From: Syntrophaceae bacterium UBA4778
GTDB taxonomy: Bacteria > Desulfobacterota > Syntrophia > Syntrophales > UBA4778
Direction: 5' to 3'
NCBI GenBank assembly: GCA_002403175.1
Contig: DHHG01000240.1
Span: 1-14,869, forward strand
Length of the DNA: 14,869 bases
Shown here: piece by piece, positions 5,257 through 13,062 of the stretch
How positions within the stretch are numbered: position 1 is the first letter of the stretch
Layout of the letters: the number at the start of each line of letters is the position of its first letter
Made by a program: the position numbers and the translations under genes
The notes under the pieces: model-generated
What the model saw: the letters and a program-made list of their open reading frames with translations, nothing else
Told to the model about the DNA's origin: nothing
Database searches by the model: none

Positions 5257-6329
5257 AACAAATAGAATCGCTTCGAAAAGATATTCGGGAGAAGGATAGG
5301 GAAATTGTCAGGCTCCTGAATGAGAGGGCCGCTATTTCGCTCGATATAGGAAAAATCAAGTCTTCGCAGGGGCGTGAGATCTATGATCCTGCCCAGGAAA
5401 AAAAGGTCAGGGAGGGGATTATGGCCTTCAACGAGGGTCCCCTTGAAGACGAATCCCTGAATGGTATTTTCCGGGAGATTATCTCTGTTTCCAGGGCCCT
5501 TCAGGCCCCCCTGTCCATTGCCTATTTTGGTCCGGAGGCTTCCTTTACCCATGCCGCAGCACAGTCGCATTTCGGTGCAAGCGCGTCTTTTCAACCGTGT
5601 CCTTCAATCTCGGAAGTTTTTGATGAGACCGAGCGGGAAAAGGTTCACTGCGGGATTGTCCCGATAGAAAATTCGTCGGAAGGTTCCGTCAAGCAGACAC
5701 TGGATCGCCTGGTAACCACTCCCCTGCAGATCCGGGCGGAAATATTCCTGAGGATCAGTCATTCGCTTCTCTCTATGCAGGAGGATTTATCCCGGATCAG
5801 GCGCGTTTATTCCCATCCGCAGGCATTGGCGCAATGCCGGATCTGGTTGCGGACCCATCTGCCGAGTGCCGAACTGATTGCCGCCGACAACACGGCTGCG
5901 GCCGCCCAGCGCGTTCGGGAAGAACCGGAGATAGCAGCAGCGGTAGGCAATGTACGTGCCGCATCGGTTTATCAGCTTAAGATCGTTATGGAAGGAATTG
6001 AGGACAATCCTTCCAATACGACCCGCTTTATCGTAATCGGAAAAGGGAATAACAGGCCGACCGGCAATGACAAGACCTCCATTCTTTTCAGCACAACCCA
6101 CGCGCCCGGATCCTTGTACCGTGCACTGGAAACCCTCGCCAACGAGGAGATCAACATGAACCGGATCGAGTCGTATCCATCCAAAATGAGTCCGTGGAGC
6201 TATCTCTTCTTTGTCGATTTTGAAGGGCATCGGGAGGATATCAAGATTCTGCGCAGTCTGCAGGAACTTAAGCTGCATACGACCTTTACCAAGGTCCTTG
6301 GCTCGTACCCGAAAGGTGATGCGGTATGA
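5253..6329 (+). CDS. pheA: bifunctional chorismate mutase / prephenate dehydratase (P-protein)
   Basis: The 358-residue protein carries an AroQ-type chorismate mutase (about 1-85, with LRKDIREKDREIVRLLNERA near 7-26), a prephenate dehydratase domain (87-262, YFGPEASFTHAAA, PIENSSEGSV, catalytic NTTRF at 255-259) and a C-terminal ACT domain (274-350). It converts chorismate to prephenate and then to phenylpyruvate, the Phe branch. In the ACT domain the usual ESRP effector motif reads ESYP (306-309) and the GAL motif reads GSL (286-288). Phe feedback could therefore be altered. The ATG overlaps the aroB stop by four bases, with GGAGG about ten bases upstream. Placement between aroB and aroD makes Phe-branch flux co-regulated with the common pathway. 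Confidence 0.95.
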   Translation: MKQIESLRKDIREKDREIVRLLNERAAISLDIGKIKSSQGREIYDPAQEKKVREGIMAFNEGPLEDESLNGIFREIISVSRALQAPLSIAYFGPEASFTHAAAQSHFGASASFQPCPSISEVFDETEREKVHCGIVPIENSSEGSVKQTLDRLVTTPLQIRAEIFLRISHSLLSMQEDLSRIRRVYSHPQALAQCRIWLRTHLPSAELIAADNTAAAAQRVREEPEIAAAVGNVRAASVYQLKIVMEGIEDNPSNTTRFIVIGKGNNRPTGNDKTSILFSTTHAPGSLYRALETLANEEINMNRIESYPSKMSPWSYLFFVDFEGHREDIKILRSLQELKLHTTFTKVLGSYPKGDAV

Positions 6330-7012
6330 AGATATGCGTTTCCGTAATGGCCGAAAATGTTCAGGCTGCGAAAGCCAAAATGAAAAAGGCTTTCTCGCTC
6401 GCAGATATGGTGGAATTGAGAATCGATCGGATCGGCAGTGAGAAGCTTGATGCGTTGCTTCAGTCGAAAGAGGGTACCATCCTGATAACAAATCGTAAAA
6501 AGGAGGAGGGCGGTTTTTTCAAGGGCAGCGAAGAGGAAAGGATTGCCGTTTTGAAAAGGGCCGTTTCACTCGGAGTCGATATCGTAGATATCGAACTGAG
6601 TTCCGGAGAGGCTGTTATCTCGGAAATCGCTTGTCACATCAAGGATGCCGGAGCCAGAACAAAACTTTTGGTTTCATATCACAATTTCAACGGTACGCCT
6701 TCGGACCGGTTGCTGAGGAATAAAGCAGAGGCTTGTGCTCGTGCTGGGGGGGATATGATTAAAATTGTTACCTTGGCGGATTCCATGGATGATAATCTGC
6801 GGATTTTGAAGCTGATTCCGGATTGCCACAAGAAAGGCAACGATGTGGTTGCCTTTTGCATGGGGGATGCCGGAAGGATAAGCCGGGTGGCTGCACCTCT
6901 TTTCGGGGCGCCTTTTACCTTCGCCTCGCTTGAAAAGGGATCCGAATCCGCTCCCGGTCAGATGACGGTTCAGGAATTAAAAAGCATTTTCGAACTGCTC
7001 CAAGGAAAATGA
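6326..7012 (+). CDS. aroD: 3-dehydroquinate dehydratase, type I
   Basis: This enzyme dehydrates 3-dehydroquinate to 3-dehydroshikimate through a Schiff base (step 3). The 228-residue barrel shows the type I active site: Glu30/Arg32 (VELRID), His119 (VSYHNF), Schiff-base Lys146 (MIKIVT), Arg187 (CMGDAGRISR) and Gln212 (APGQ). Its ATG overlaps the pheA stop (ATGA). The type is clear, because the type II enzyme is unrelated and about 150 aa. Confidence 0.96.
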   Translation: MKICVSVMAENVQAAKAKMKKAFSLADMVELRIDRIGSEKLDALLQSKEGTILITNRKKEEGGFFKGSEEERIAVLKRAVSLGVDIVDIELSSGEAVISEIACHIKDAGARTKLLVSYHNFNGTPSDRLLRNKAEACARAGGDMIKIVTLADSMDDNLRILKLIPDCHKKGNDVVAFCMGDAGRISRVAAPLFGAPFTFASLEKGSESAPGQMTVQELKSIFELLQGK

Positions 7013-7021
7013 GGAAATAGG

Positions 7022-7846
7022 ATGGAAAGTAATATTCAGGATATTTACGCCATTTTCGGAAGACCGATAGGCCACAGCCTTTCTCCGTTAATGCACAATG
7101 CCGCTTATCGGGAAATGGGGATCCGTGCCTGTTATATTCCCTTTGAGGTCAGCGATCTTCCCGATGCGGTAAAGGGCATGAAGGCGCTTGGCATCAAGGG
7201 GGCGAGCATCACGATTCCGTTCAAGACGGATATTATATCTTTGCTTGATGCCGTCGACGAAAACGCCCGCGCCATGGGGGCCGTCAACACAGTGATAAAC
7301 CGGAACGGATATCTGTCGGGAACCAATACGGACTGGATCGGTTTGAGTCTGGCCTTGAAGGCGCATTACATGATTACCGGAAAAACATTTGCTATCCTTG
7401 GCTCCGGGGGTGCGGCGAGGGCTGCCGTATTTGCCGTTCTTCAGGGAGGAGGCAAACCCGTGATCGTTTTCCGGACGGAAGAACGGGCGAAGCATCTGGC
7501 TGAATCATTCAATTGCCGCATGATTCCTTTCGAAAAATTGGGAGAGCTTGAAGCCGACTGTCTGATTAATGTAACTCCGGTCGGGATGTATCCGGAGATC
7601 GGAGACTCTCCCGTTAATGAGAATATTTTATCCCGCTTCCGCTGGGTGATGGATACGATTTACAACCCCCTTGAGACGAAACTTCTGGCAGATGCACGAA
7701 AAGCGGGATGCAAGACCATTTCCGGCCTGGATATGTTTGTCCATCAGGGGGCGGAGCAGATAAAATTCTGGACCAATCTTGAACCGCCGCGCAGTCTGAT
7801 GCGTCGTGTTGTCGCTGAAAATTTGAAACAGGATGTGAAGTCATGA
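7022..7846 (+). CDS. aroE: shikimate dehydrogenase (NADP+)
   Basis: The enzyme reduces 3-dehydroshikimate to shikimate (step 4). At 274 residues it is of AroE size. Substrate residues are in HSLSPLMHN (18-26), Lys68 (ITIPFK), GAVNT (Asn89), Asp104 (GTNTD) and the QGAEQ segment (242-246). The NADP-binding loop is GSGGAARAA (127-135), followed by FRTEERA, which corresponds to the usual NRTxxKA phosphate-recognition motif. The gene starts nine bases after aroD, with GAGGA overlapping the aroD stop. Its stop overlaps the aroA start by four bases. Confidence 0.96.
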   Translation: MESNIQDIYAIFGRPIGHSLSPLMHNAAYREMGIRACYIPFEVSDLPDAVKGMKALGIKGASITIPFKTDIISLLDAVDENARAMGAVNTVINRNGYLSGTNTDWIGLSLALKAHYMITGKTFAILGSGGAARAAVFAVLQGGGKPVIVFRTEERAKHLAESFNCRMIPFEKLGELEADCLINVTPVGMYPEIGDSPVNENILSRFRWVMDTIYNPLETKLLADARKAGCKTISGLDMFVHQGAEQIKFWTNLEPPRSLMRRVVAENLKQDVKS

Positions 7847-9144
7847 CCACAATGGAAATCAAACCGGCCGGCCGAATTGAGGCAAAGATTTGCGCGCCCG
7901 GTTCCAAAAGCTATACGCAAAGGGCCATTATCATTGCATCCCTTGCCGAGGGCGAATCACGCCTGAGTAATATTCTTGTTTCGGAAGACACAACCTATCT
8001 GATGGAAGCTCTTTCGAAATTAGGCGCATCGATCCGGAAAACGGAAAATTCAGGCGAAGAGGAATTGCTCATCAAGGGAACAGCGGGAAGGGCAGCAAAA
8101 TCATCTGGTGCTTTGCATCTTGGGAACAACGGAACGGCCATGCGTTTTCTGACGACACTCACAGCCCTGGGAGAAGGCCGCTATTACCTGACGGGAGAAC
8201 CCCGATTATGCGAAAGGCCGGTTTCCGCCCTTATTGAAGCACTTCAGACATTGGGAGTTGATGCTAAAAGTGAGCATTCAAACGGCTGTCCGCCTATCAT
8301 CATCCATGCAAACGGGCTGGAAGGAGGGAAAGTCCGGTTGAAGGATATCGAAAGCAGCCAGTTTGTCTCTTCCCTTCTGATTGCCGCGCCCTATGCCCGC
8401 AAAGATCTGGAACTGATTTTGGAGGGAAATACCGTTTCCGCTCCCTATATAGAAATGACTGTTGAGGTCATGAAGCGATTCGGTGCTGAAGTTGTATCGG
8501 AAAGCGGGCTTCGGTATTTTGTGAGGAATGGGAAAAAATACAAAGGAACTTATTATCAAATCGAAGGGGACTTTTCCAGCGCATCGTATTTCTTCCTGGC
8601 GGCGGCCCTTTGCGGAGGACGAATTCGTGTTTCTAACCTCAATGCGTACTCAAAACAGGGAGACAGAGGGGTCCTGGATATCCTGGTGAATTTGGGTTGT
8701 TCCATTTTGCAGGGTGATAACTGGATGGAATTACAGGGAGGCATTTTGCGTTCCGGCGATCTTGTTATCGATATGGGAAATATGCCGGATATGGTCCCGA
8801 CAGTTTCCGTCATGGCTGCTTTCCGTAAGGGGAGAACCCGAATTACCAACGCAGCACATCTCAGGATAAAGGAAAGCAATCGGCTCGAGGCTATGATCCA
8901 TGAGCTGCATAAGATTGGTGCATCAGCAGAAGAAACGCCGGATGGTTTGATCGTCGACGGCGGGTGCGAACTGCATGGCGCAGAGATTGAAACTTACAAC
9001 GACCACAGGATCGCTATGAGCTTTGCCGTTGCTGGACTTGTAGTACCCGGGATGAAAATCCGCAACAAGGAATGTGTCAGTAAATCGTTTCCTCGTTTCT
9101 GGGAGGAACTGGACAACATAGTAAAAGTAAATAGTGAATGGTGA
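7843..9144 (+). CDS. aroA: 3-phosphoshikimate 1-carboxyvinyltransferase (EPSP synthase)
   Basis: This enzyme transfers the enolpyruvyl group from PEP to shikimate 3-phosphate (step 6). The 433-residue protein has GSKSYTQRA (20-28), LGNNGTAMRFLT (93-104), SSQFVSS, GDFSSASYF, NMPDMVPT (313-320), RIKESNRLE (341-349), YNDHRIAMS and SKSFPRFWEEL. The PEP/glyphosate loop differs from the classic LGNAGTAMRP: Asn replaces the Ala before the second Gly, and Phe102 replaces the Pro. The start overlaps the aroE stop; a second ATG three codons later is possible but too far from the AGGA. The last codons and the stop are made by a heptanucleotide repeat tract, so the C-terminal tail (about VNSEW) is probably not ancestral. 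Confidence 0.96.
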   Translation: MTTMEIKPAGRIEAKICAPGSKSYTQRAIIIASLAEGESRLSNILVSEDTTYLMEALSKLGASIRKTENSGEEELLIKGTAGRAAKSSGALHLGNNGTAMRFLTTLTALGEGRYYLTGEPRLCERPVSALIEALQTLGVDAKSEHSNGCPPIIIHANGLEGGKVRLKDIESSQFVSSLLIAAPYARKDLELILEGNTVSAPYIEMTVEVMKRFGAEVVSESGLRYFVRNGKKYKGTYYQIEGDFSSASYFFLAAALCGGRIRVSNLNAYSKQGDRGVLDILVNLGCSILQGDNWMELQGGILRSGDLVIDMGNMPDMVPTVSVMAAFRKGRTRITNAAHLRIKESNRLEAMIHELHKIGASAEETPDGLIVDGGCELHGAEIETYNDHRIAMSFAVAGLVVPGMKIRNKECVSKSFPRFWEELDNIVKVNSEW

Positions 9145-9196
9145 ATAGTGAAAGCGGCTGACGCTGCAGTGACGAGTGACAAGTAACAGGTGACAG
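9130..9196. repeat. degenerate heptanucleotide repeat tract at the aroA/aroK junction
   Basis: GTGA or a one-base variant recurs with a strict 7-base period at 9134, 9141 and 9148 (unit AATAGTG), then at 9169, 9176, 9183 and 9190 (unit like AGTGACA). The two blocks are 21 bases apart, in register. A related GTGAATAGT occurs again at 9249. The tract supplies the aroA stop codon and occupies most of the only large gap inside the operon. Confidence 0.65.
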
Positions 9197-9290
9197 GCGC
9201 AATGTCGCAGCGATTTAACCGGAGACTATCTTGTGAAGTTAGTCAGAAGTGAATAGTAGCAGAGCAACCATGTCCAAAAATGGTCCCAAA

Positions 9291-9845
9291 ATGAAAAAAA
9301 ATATCATTTTAATTGGTTATCGCTGTACTGGGAAGACAAGTGTCGGGAAAAAAATATCGGAAAGGCTCGAAATGCCTTTCTATGACACGGATGATCTGAT
9401 AAAAAAGGAAACTGGGAAGACAATCCAGGAACTCGTAGCCGAAAAGGGATGGCCTTTTTTTCGGGATAAGGAAAGAGAGATTATTGATCGCCTCTCCGGC
9501 CTGCAGGGATGCGTCATTGCTCCTGGTGGAGGTGTGATCCGGGATGAGCGCAATGTGGCTGCTCTGGCGCGCCACGGCGTCTTCGTCTGGTTGCGGGCTG
9601 ATGTAGGTACCATAGCAGCAAGGATGGCTGGTGACTGTGACAGTACGGGGCAGCGCCCGTCGCTCACCGGAGGTGATCCGATTGCGGAGATTGAGCAGGT
9701 GCTCCGGGAAAGGCTGCCCGATTATGAAAAGCTGGCCGATTTTTCAGTGGATACCTCCTCTGTTTCCATCGAGGCTGCGGCCGAGCGGATCAGCGATTTT
9801 ATCCAGCAAAGTATTGAGGGAGAATCATGTCCGGAAGCACGATAG
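9291..9845 (+). CDS. aroK: shikimate kinase
   Basis: The enzyme phosphorylates shikimate at the 3-OH using ATP (step 5). From ATG 9291 the protein has 184 residues. Walker A is GYRCTGKTS (9-17). Shikimate and Mg contacts are YDTDD (Asp32, Asp34), FFRDKE (Arg58), PGGGV (79-81), Arg122 (QRPSL in the lid) and Arg141 (RLPDY). The start is uncertain: in-frame ATG 9270 and GTG 9249 would add 7 or 14 residues, and none has a convincing Shine-Dalgarno. ATG 9291 is chosen because it puts the P-loop at the usual distance from the N-terminus. It overlaps aroC by 19 bases. It is the one gene of the operon not coupled to its upstream neighbour. Confidence 0.93.
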   Translation: MKKNIILIGYRCTGKTSVGKKISERLEMPFYDTDDLIKKETGKTIQELVAEKGWPFFRDKEREIIDRLSGLQGCVIAPGGGVIRDERNVAALARHGVFVWLRADVGTIAARMAGDCDSTGQRPSLTGGDPIAEIEQVLRERLPDYEKLADFSVDTSSVSIEAAAERISDFIQQSIEGESCPEAR

Positions 9846-10891
9846 GTGTCTTGTTTAAAGTGACTACCTGGGGGGAATCCCACGGTGCGGCGCTTGGTGC
9901 CGTTGTTGACGGCTGTCCTCCCGGAATGGATATTTCTGCCCAGGATATTCAGACGGAACTGGACAGGAGATCCCCGGGAAATGCGGTATCCTCTACCACC
10001 CGCAAAGAACCTGATCAGGTTGAGATCTTATCGGGCATATTTGAAGGAAAGACGACGGGTACTCCTATTTGCATGATCATTCATAACCGGGACGTGCAAA
10101 GCCGGGCTTATGACGATTTACGCGATATTTTCAGGCCCGGTCACGGAGATTTCACTTATGCAAAAAAGTATGGTATCCGGGATCATCGCGGAGGCGGCAG
10201 GGCTTCCGGCCGGGAGACGGCGGGCAGGGTAGCCGCCGGTGCAATAGCCAAAAAAGTAATCGGGCAAAGCGGGATACGGGTTGCCGCATACACAATGGAG
10301 TTGGGAGGCATTGTTGCCCGGCGCTTATCCCTGGACCGTATTAACGACAATATTCTATATTGTCCCGATCCCGATGCTTCGGCCAAGATGGAAGCAAAGC
10401 TGGCGGATGCCAAAGAAAAAGGCGATTCGCTGGGAGGCATTGTAGAAATTCTCATTCAGGGGTGTCCCGCAGGACTTGGTGAACCCGTTTTTGACAAAAT
10501 GGATGCCGATCTGGCAAAGGCTCTCATGAGTATCGGAACCGTGAAGGGGGTTGAGATCGGCGCGGGATTTGCGGTTTCCCGGATGATCGGGTCCGAATGT
10601 AATGATCCGATTGCCCCGGAAGGTTTTAAATCCAACGATGCAGGTGGAATTCTGGCCGGTATTACCAATGGTGAAGCTATCGTCATTCGGGTGGCTTGTA
10701 AACCAATTCCCTCTATTGAGATCAAACAGGAAACGATCGATACCGAGGGCAGATCGAAGGAAATTTCAATCAAAGGACGTCACGATGTTTCCGTAATTCC
10801 TCGTGTCATCCCGGTCTGTGAGGCGATGGCGAGTATCACGATAGCGGATCATTTGCTCCGGCAAAGAGCAATAAGCAAGAGCTGGATCTAG
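9827..10891 (+). CDS. aroC: chorismate synthase
   Basis: This FMN-dependent enzyme makes chorismate from EPSP (step 7). The 354-residue protein has the family N-terminus MSGSTIGVLFKVTTWGESHG, then DRRSPG, FRPGHGD (His106), GRASGRETAGR (124-134), SLGGIVE, SNDAGGI and GRHDVSVIPR near the C-terminus. A GGGAG ribosome site lies within the end of aroK, and the reading frames overlap by 19 bases. No NADPH:FMN reductase gene is adjacent, so reduced FMN must come from elsewhere. Confidence 0.97.
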   Translation: MSGSTIGVLFKVTTWGESHGAALGAVVDGCPPGMDISAQDIQTELDRRSPGNAVSSTTRKEPDQVEILSGIFEGKTTGTPICMIIHNRDVQSRAYDDLRDIFRPGHGDFTYAKKYGIRDHRGGGRASGRETAGRVAAGAIAKKVIGQSGIRVAAYTMELGGIVARRLSLDRINDNILYCPDPDASAKMEAKLADAKEKGDSLGGIVEILIQGCPAGLGEPVFDKMDADLAKALMSIGTVKGVEIGAGFAVSRMIGSECNDPIAPEGFKSNDAGGILAGITNGEAIVIRVACKPIPSIEIKQETIDTEGRSKEISIKGRHDVSVIPRVIPVCEAMASITIADHLLRQRAISKSWI

Positions 10892-10909
10892 ATTAGGTAA
10901 AAGATTAGA

Positions 10910-11674
10910 ATGAACGATAAAAATAAATTTCCCATTGGAATTATCGGCGGCACGGGAGGTATCGGAAGGTGGTTCGCCAGTTTTTTTGAAAAGGACGGAT
11001 TTCCGGTTCATGTATCGGGGCGCAAGTCGGGACTGCAATTTCCGGAAATGGCGGAGATCTGCCCGGTGGTGATTGTCGCAGTGCCGATCAGCGATACCGT
11101 TTCCGTTATTGAAAAGGTTGGTCCCTTCATCAAAGAAGGGAACCTTTTAATGGATATGACTTCACTGAAAGCAGAACCGGTAAATGCTATGCTGGGTTCA
11201 TCAATTTCAGAGGTGATCGGTGTTCACCCCCTCTTCGGCCCTGATGTTGCGTCTCTTGGCGGACAGAATGTCATTCTCTGTCCCGGAAGGGGAGAAAAAT
11301 GGATTTCCTGGTTGACCGGTATCCTTCAAAGGCATGGGGCGTGTATCACCATATCTTCCGCCGAGAAACATGATCATATGATGTCGCTGGTTCAGGCGTT
11401 GAATCACCTGAACACAATAGCATTTGGTCTGGCACTGCAGGAGTCGGGTGCGGATTCCGAGGAACTCGATAGATTTTCGACCCCGATCTTCAGGATGAAA
11501 AAGGGAATTATTGACAAGCTCTTCTCAAACAATCCAAAACTCTACGCGGAAATTATTTCGTTCAATCCCGAAAAAAAACAAATTCTTGATCTTTACATGA
11601 AAATTCTTTCTGAGCTCAAAAGGCTGATCGAACAGAATGACTCAGAAGGCATAACCAAACTGATTAAAAAATGA
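10910..11674 (+). CDS. tyrA: prephenate dehydrogenase (TyrA), monofunctional
   Basis: The enzyme oxidatively decarboxylates prephenate to 4-hydroxyphenylpyruvate, the Tyr branch. The 254-residue protein has a Rossmann loop GGTGGIG (13-19), VAVPISD, DMTSLK (82-87), HPLFGP (106-111) and HDHMMSLVQALNH (154-166). There is no fused chorismate mutase or ACT domain. Prephenate must therefore come from the mutase half of PheA, and Tyr feedback on this protein is not evident. After the second beta strand the sequence is SGRKSG rather than an acidic residue, which suggests NADP+ preference (inference). Arogenate use cannot be excluded. It starts 18 bases after aroC with a weak ribosome site and overlaps the next gene by four bases. 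Confidence 0.92.
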   Translation: MNDKNKFPIGIIGGTGGIGRWFASFFEKDGFPVHVSGRKSGLQFPEMAEICPVVIVAVPISDTVSVIEKVGPFIKEGNLLMDMTSLKAEPVNAMLGSSISEVIGVHPLFGPDVASLGGQNVILCPGRGEKWISWLTGILQRHGACITISSAEKHDHMMSLVQALNHLNTIAFGLALQESGADSEELDRFSTPIFRMKKGIIDKLFSNNPKLYAEIISFNPEKKQILDLYMKILSELKRLIEQNDSEGITKLIKK

Positions 11675-12630
11675 AACCGGTTTTTCATTCAACCAGGGAT
11701 TATCATCTTTACGGTTTGCGAACACTGGGCTGGGAACTCACAGTGTGCAATACGCTTTCGACTGAGGGGAGCCCGTGCCGGAATATCCTTGCCAAAAACG
11801 GCTCCTATGGGCAGCTTCTGTATGATTTCCTCGGCCGCTTTATGCCGATCCAGGATTTCAGGCATATTATCGAAATAGGCGGCGGGTATGGTCACTTGAT
11901 GAGAGATTTTTTAGGGATGCAACCGGGCCTGAGCGCTACAATGCTCGATCTTTCCCCTGTTCTTCTCGAAAAACAGAGGTGTACGCTTCATGAATACGGG
12001 GCCGAGTTTATCCATGCGGATTTTCTGGAAATCGATGCTTCACTGCTGCAGCGGTTTGATCTGGCTATTCTCAATGAGAATCTGGGAGATTTTCCGGCTA
12101 TGCTCAATATCGGGCAGACATTTTTCGATTCTCATTCTGTTCTTGATGGAAATGCAGCTTTGAAATGTGTTCTTGATTTCTTTCAGCGTTATGAGCTGGA
12201 CCGGCCCGCAGGTGAATCATTCAATTGCAATCTCGGAGCAATGGAAGCGGTCGAGAAAGTCTGCCGTAGCGGCATTCCGTACATCTTTTTGAGCGAACAT
12301 AGTTGTGAGGCAGTTGTCCCGGAGCATTTGACTCCATTCCTCCGTATCGAGTCCTGTGGAAATCCGGAGAAGATAGGCCTTTACGGTCACGATGAATATA
12401 CCCTTGCCTTTACTCCTCTACAGAAAATAGCCGAACAGCTCGGGTACAGGACGATTAGAGGTCCACTGGCCGATTTTATTGAAATTGCATTCACCGACAG
12501 GATTAAATTGGTTCTGAGGTCCCGATTGAGCTCGAATGATGAGCAGGAAATTATCAGGCACTTCATCGAGGATCTCTATAAATATGAGTATCTGATTTTG
12601 ATTAAAGAGGCTGGCCGTCAGGCATTTTAA
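11671..12630 (+). CDS. SAM-dependent methyltransferase-like protein, MidA/COG1565-like features
   Basis: The 319-residue protein has a class I methyltransferase core: motif I IIEIGGGYG (66-74), an acidic residue after strand 2 (MLDLS, Asp93) and HADF (Asp117). It then has LNENLGDFPA (134-143), which resembles the NExxDAxP motif of the MidA/NDUFAF7 family. A later DEYTLAFTPLQKIAEQLGYR stretch resembles the family's F..L...A...G segment. MidA proteins are protein-arginine methyltransferases in mitochondria; the bacterial role is unclear. The start overlaps the tyrA stop (ATGA), so the gene is translationally coupled to the aromatic operon. The substrate is unknown. The methyltransferase fold is likely and the MidA link is tentative. 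Confidence 0.7.
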   Translation: MKPVFHSTRDYHLYGLRTLGWELTVCNTLSTEGSPCRNILAKNGSYGQLLYDFLGRFMPIQDFRHIIEIGGGYGHLMRDFLGMQPGLSATMLDLSPVLLEKQRCTLHEYGAEFIHADFLEIDASLLQRFDLAILNENLGDFPAMLNIGQTFFDSHSVLDGNAALKCVLDFFQRYELDRPAGESFNCNLGAMEAVEKVCRSGIPYIFLSEHSCEAVVPEHLTPFLRIESCGNPEKIGLYGHDEYTLAFTPLQKIAEQLGYRTIRGPLADFIEIAFTDRIKLVLRSRLSSNDEQEIIRHFIEDLYKYEYLILIKEAGRQAF

Positions 12631-12674
12631 TAAAGTGCAGGGAGGCTCTGCCGATTGGGCTATAATGAGCGATC

Positions 12675-13001
12675 ATGACAATACAAATAGAGTGCATACG
12701 TTGCGGCCGATGCTGCCTTGCCGACCTGATCGCCTATGTGAGTGAGGACGATAGAAAGAGGTGGAACGACGAAGGAAGGCTCGATATCCTCAAAATTGTG
12801 GAAAATGAAAAAGGGGTGTGGGCGGGAGATCGCCTCGTTTCGGCAGAAACGGGCAAGTCCCTTCATGGTTGCCCTTTTTACTGCTTTGACGGAAATAACT
12901 TTGGTTGCTCTATTTATGAAACAAGGCCGGGGATATGTCGCAATTATCAACCTGCCGCATCTGAAATATGCTCTCAATTCAATCGGAAACTCCGGAAATA
13001 A
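12675..13001 (+). CDS. YkgJ-family cysteine cluster protein (putative zinc/iron-chelating domain)
   Basis: The 108-residue protein has nine cysteines in the arrangement of the YkgJ (UPF0153) family: CIRCGRCC (7-14), then CPFYC (66-70), Cys78, the YETRPGIC segment (81-88) and Cys99. The family is thought to bind a zinc ion or iron-sulfur cluster; no reaction is established. The start at 12675 has only a weak GAG upstream. A TATAAT (12661-12666) lies just before it and could be its own -10, though no -35 is clear. It follows the methyltransferase gene by 44 bases and may be co-transcribed. Confidence 0.85.
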   Translation: MTIQIECIRCGRCCLADLIAYVSEDDRKRWNDEGRLDILKIVENEKGVWAGDRLVSAETGKSLHGCPFYCFDGNNFGCSIYETRPGICRNYQPAASEICSQFNRKLRK

Positions 13002-13062
13002 TCAGTTTTCACGTATCGGCATCTCGCTACTGAATCGGATTTTACAGCAAGCTAAATTGCAA

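Noticed and set aside
9130..9260. CRISPR-like or direct-repeat array
   Set aside because: The repeats are 7-base, contiguous and degenerate, with no spacers.
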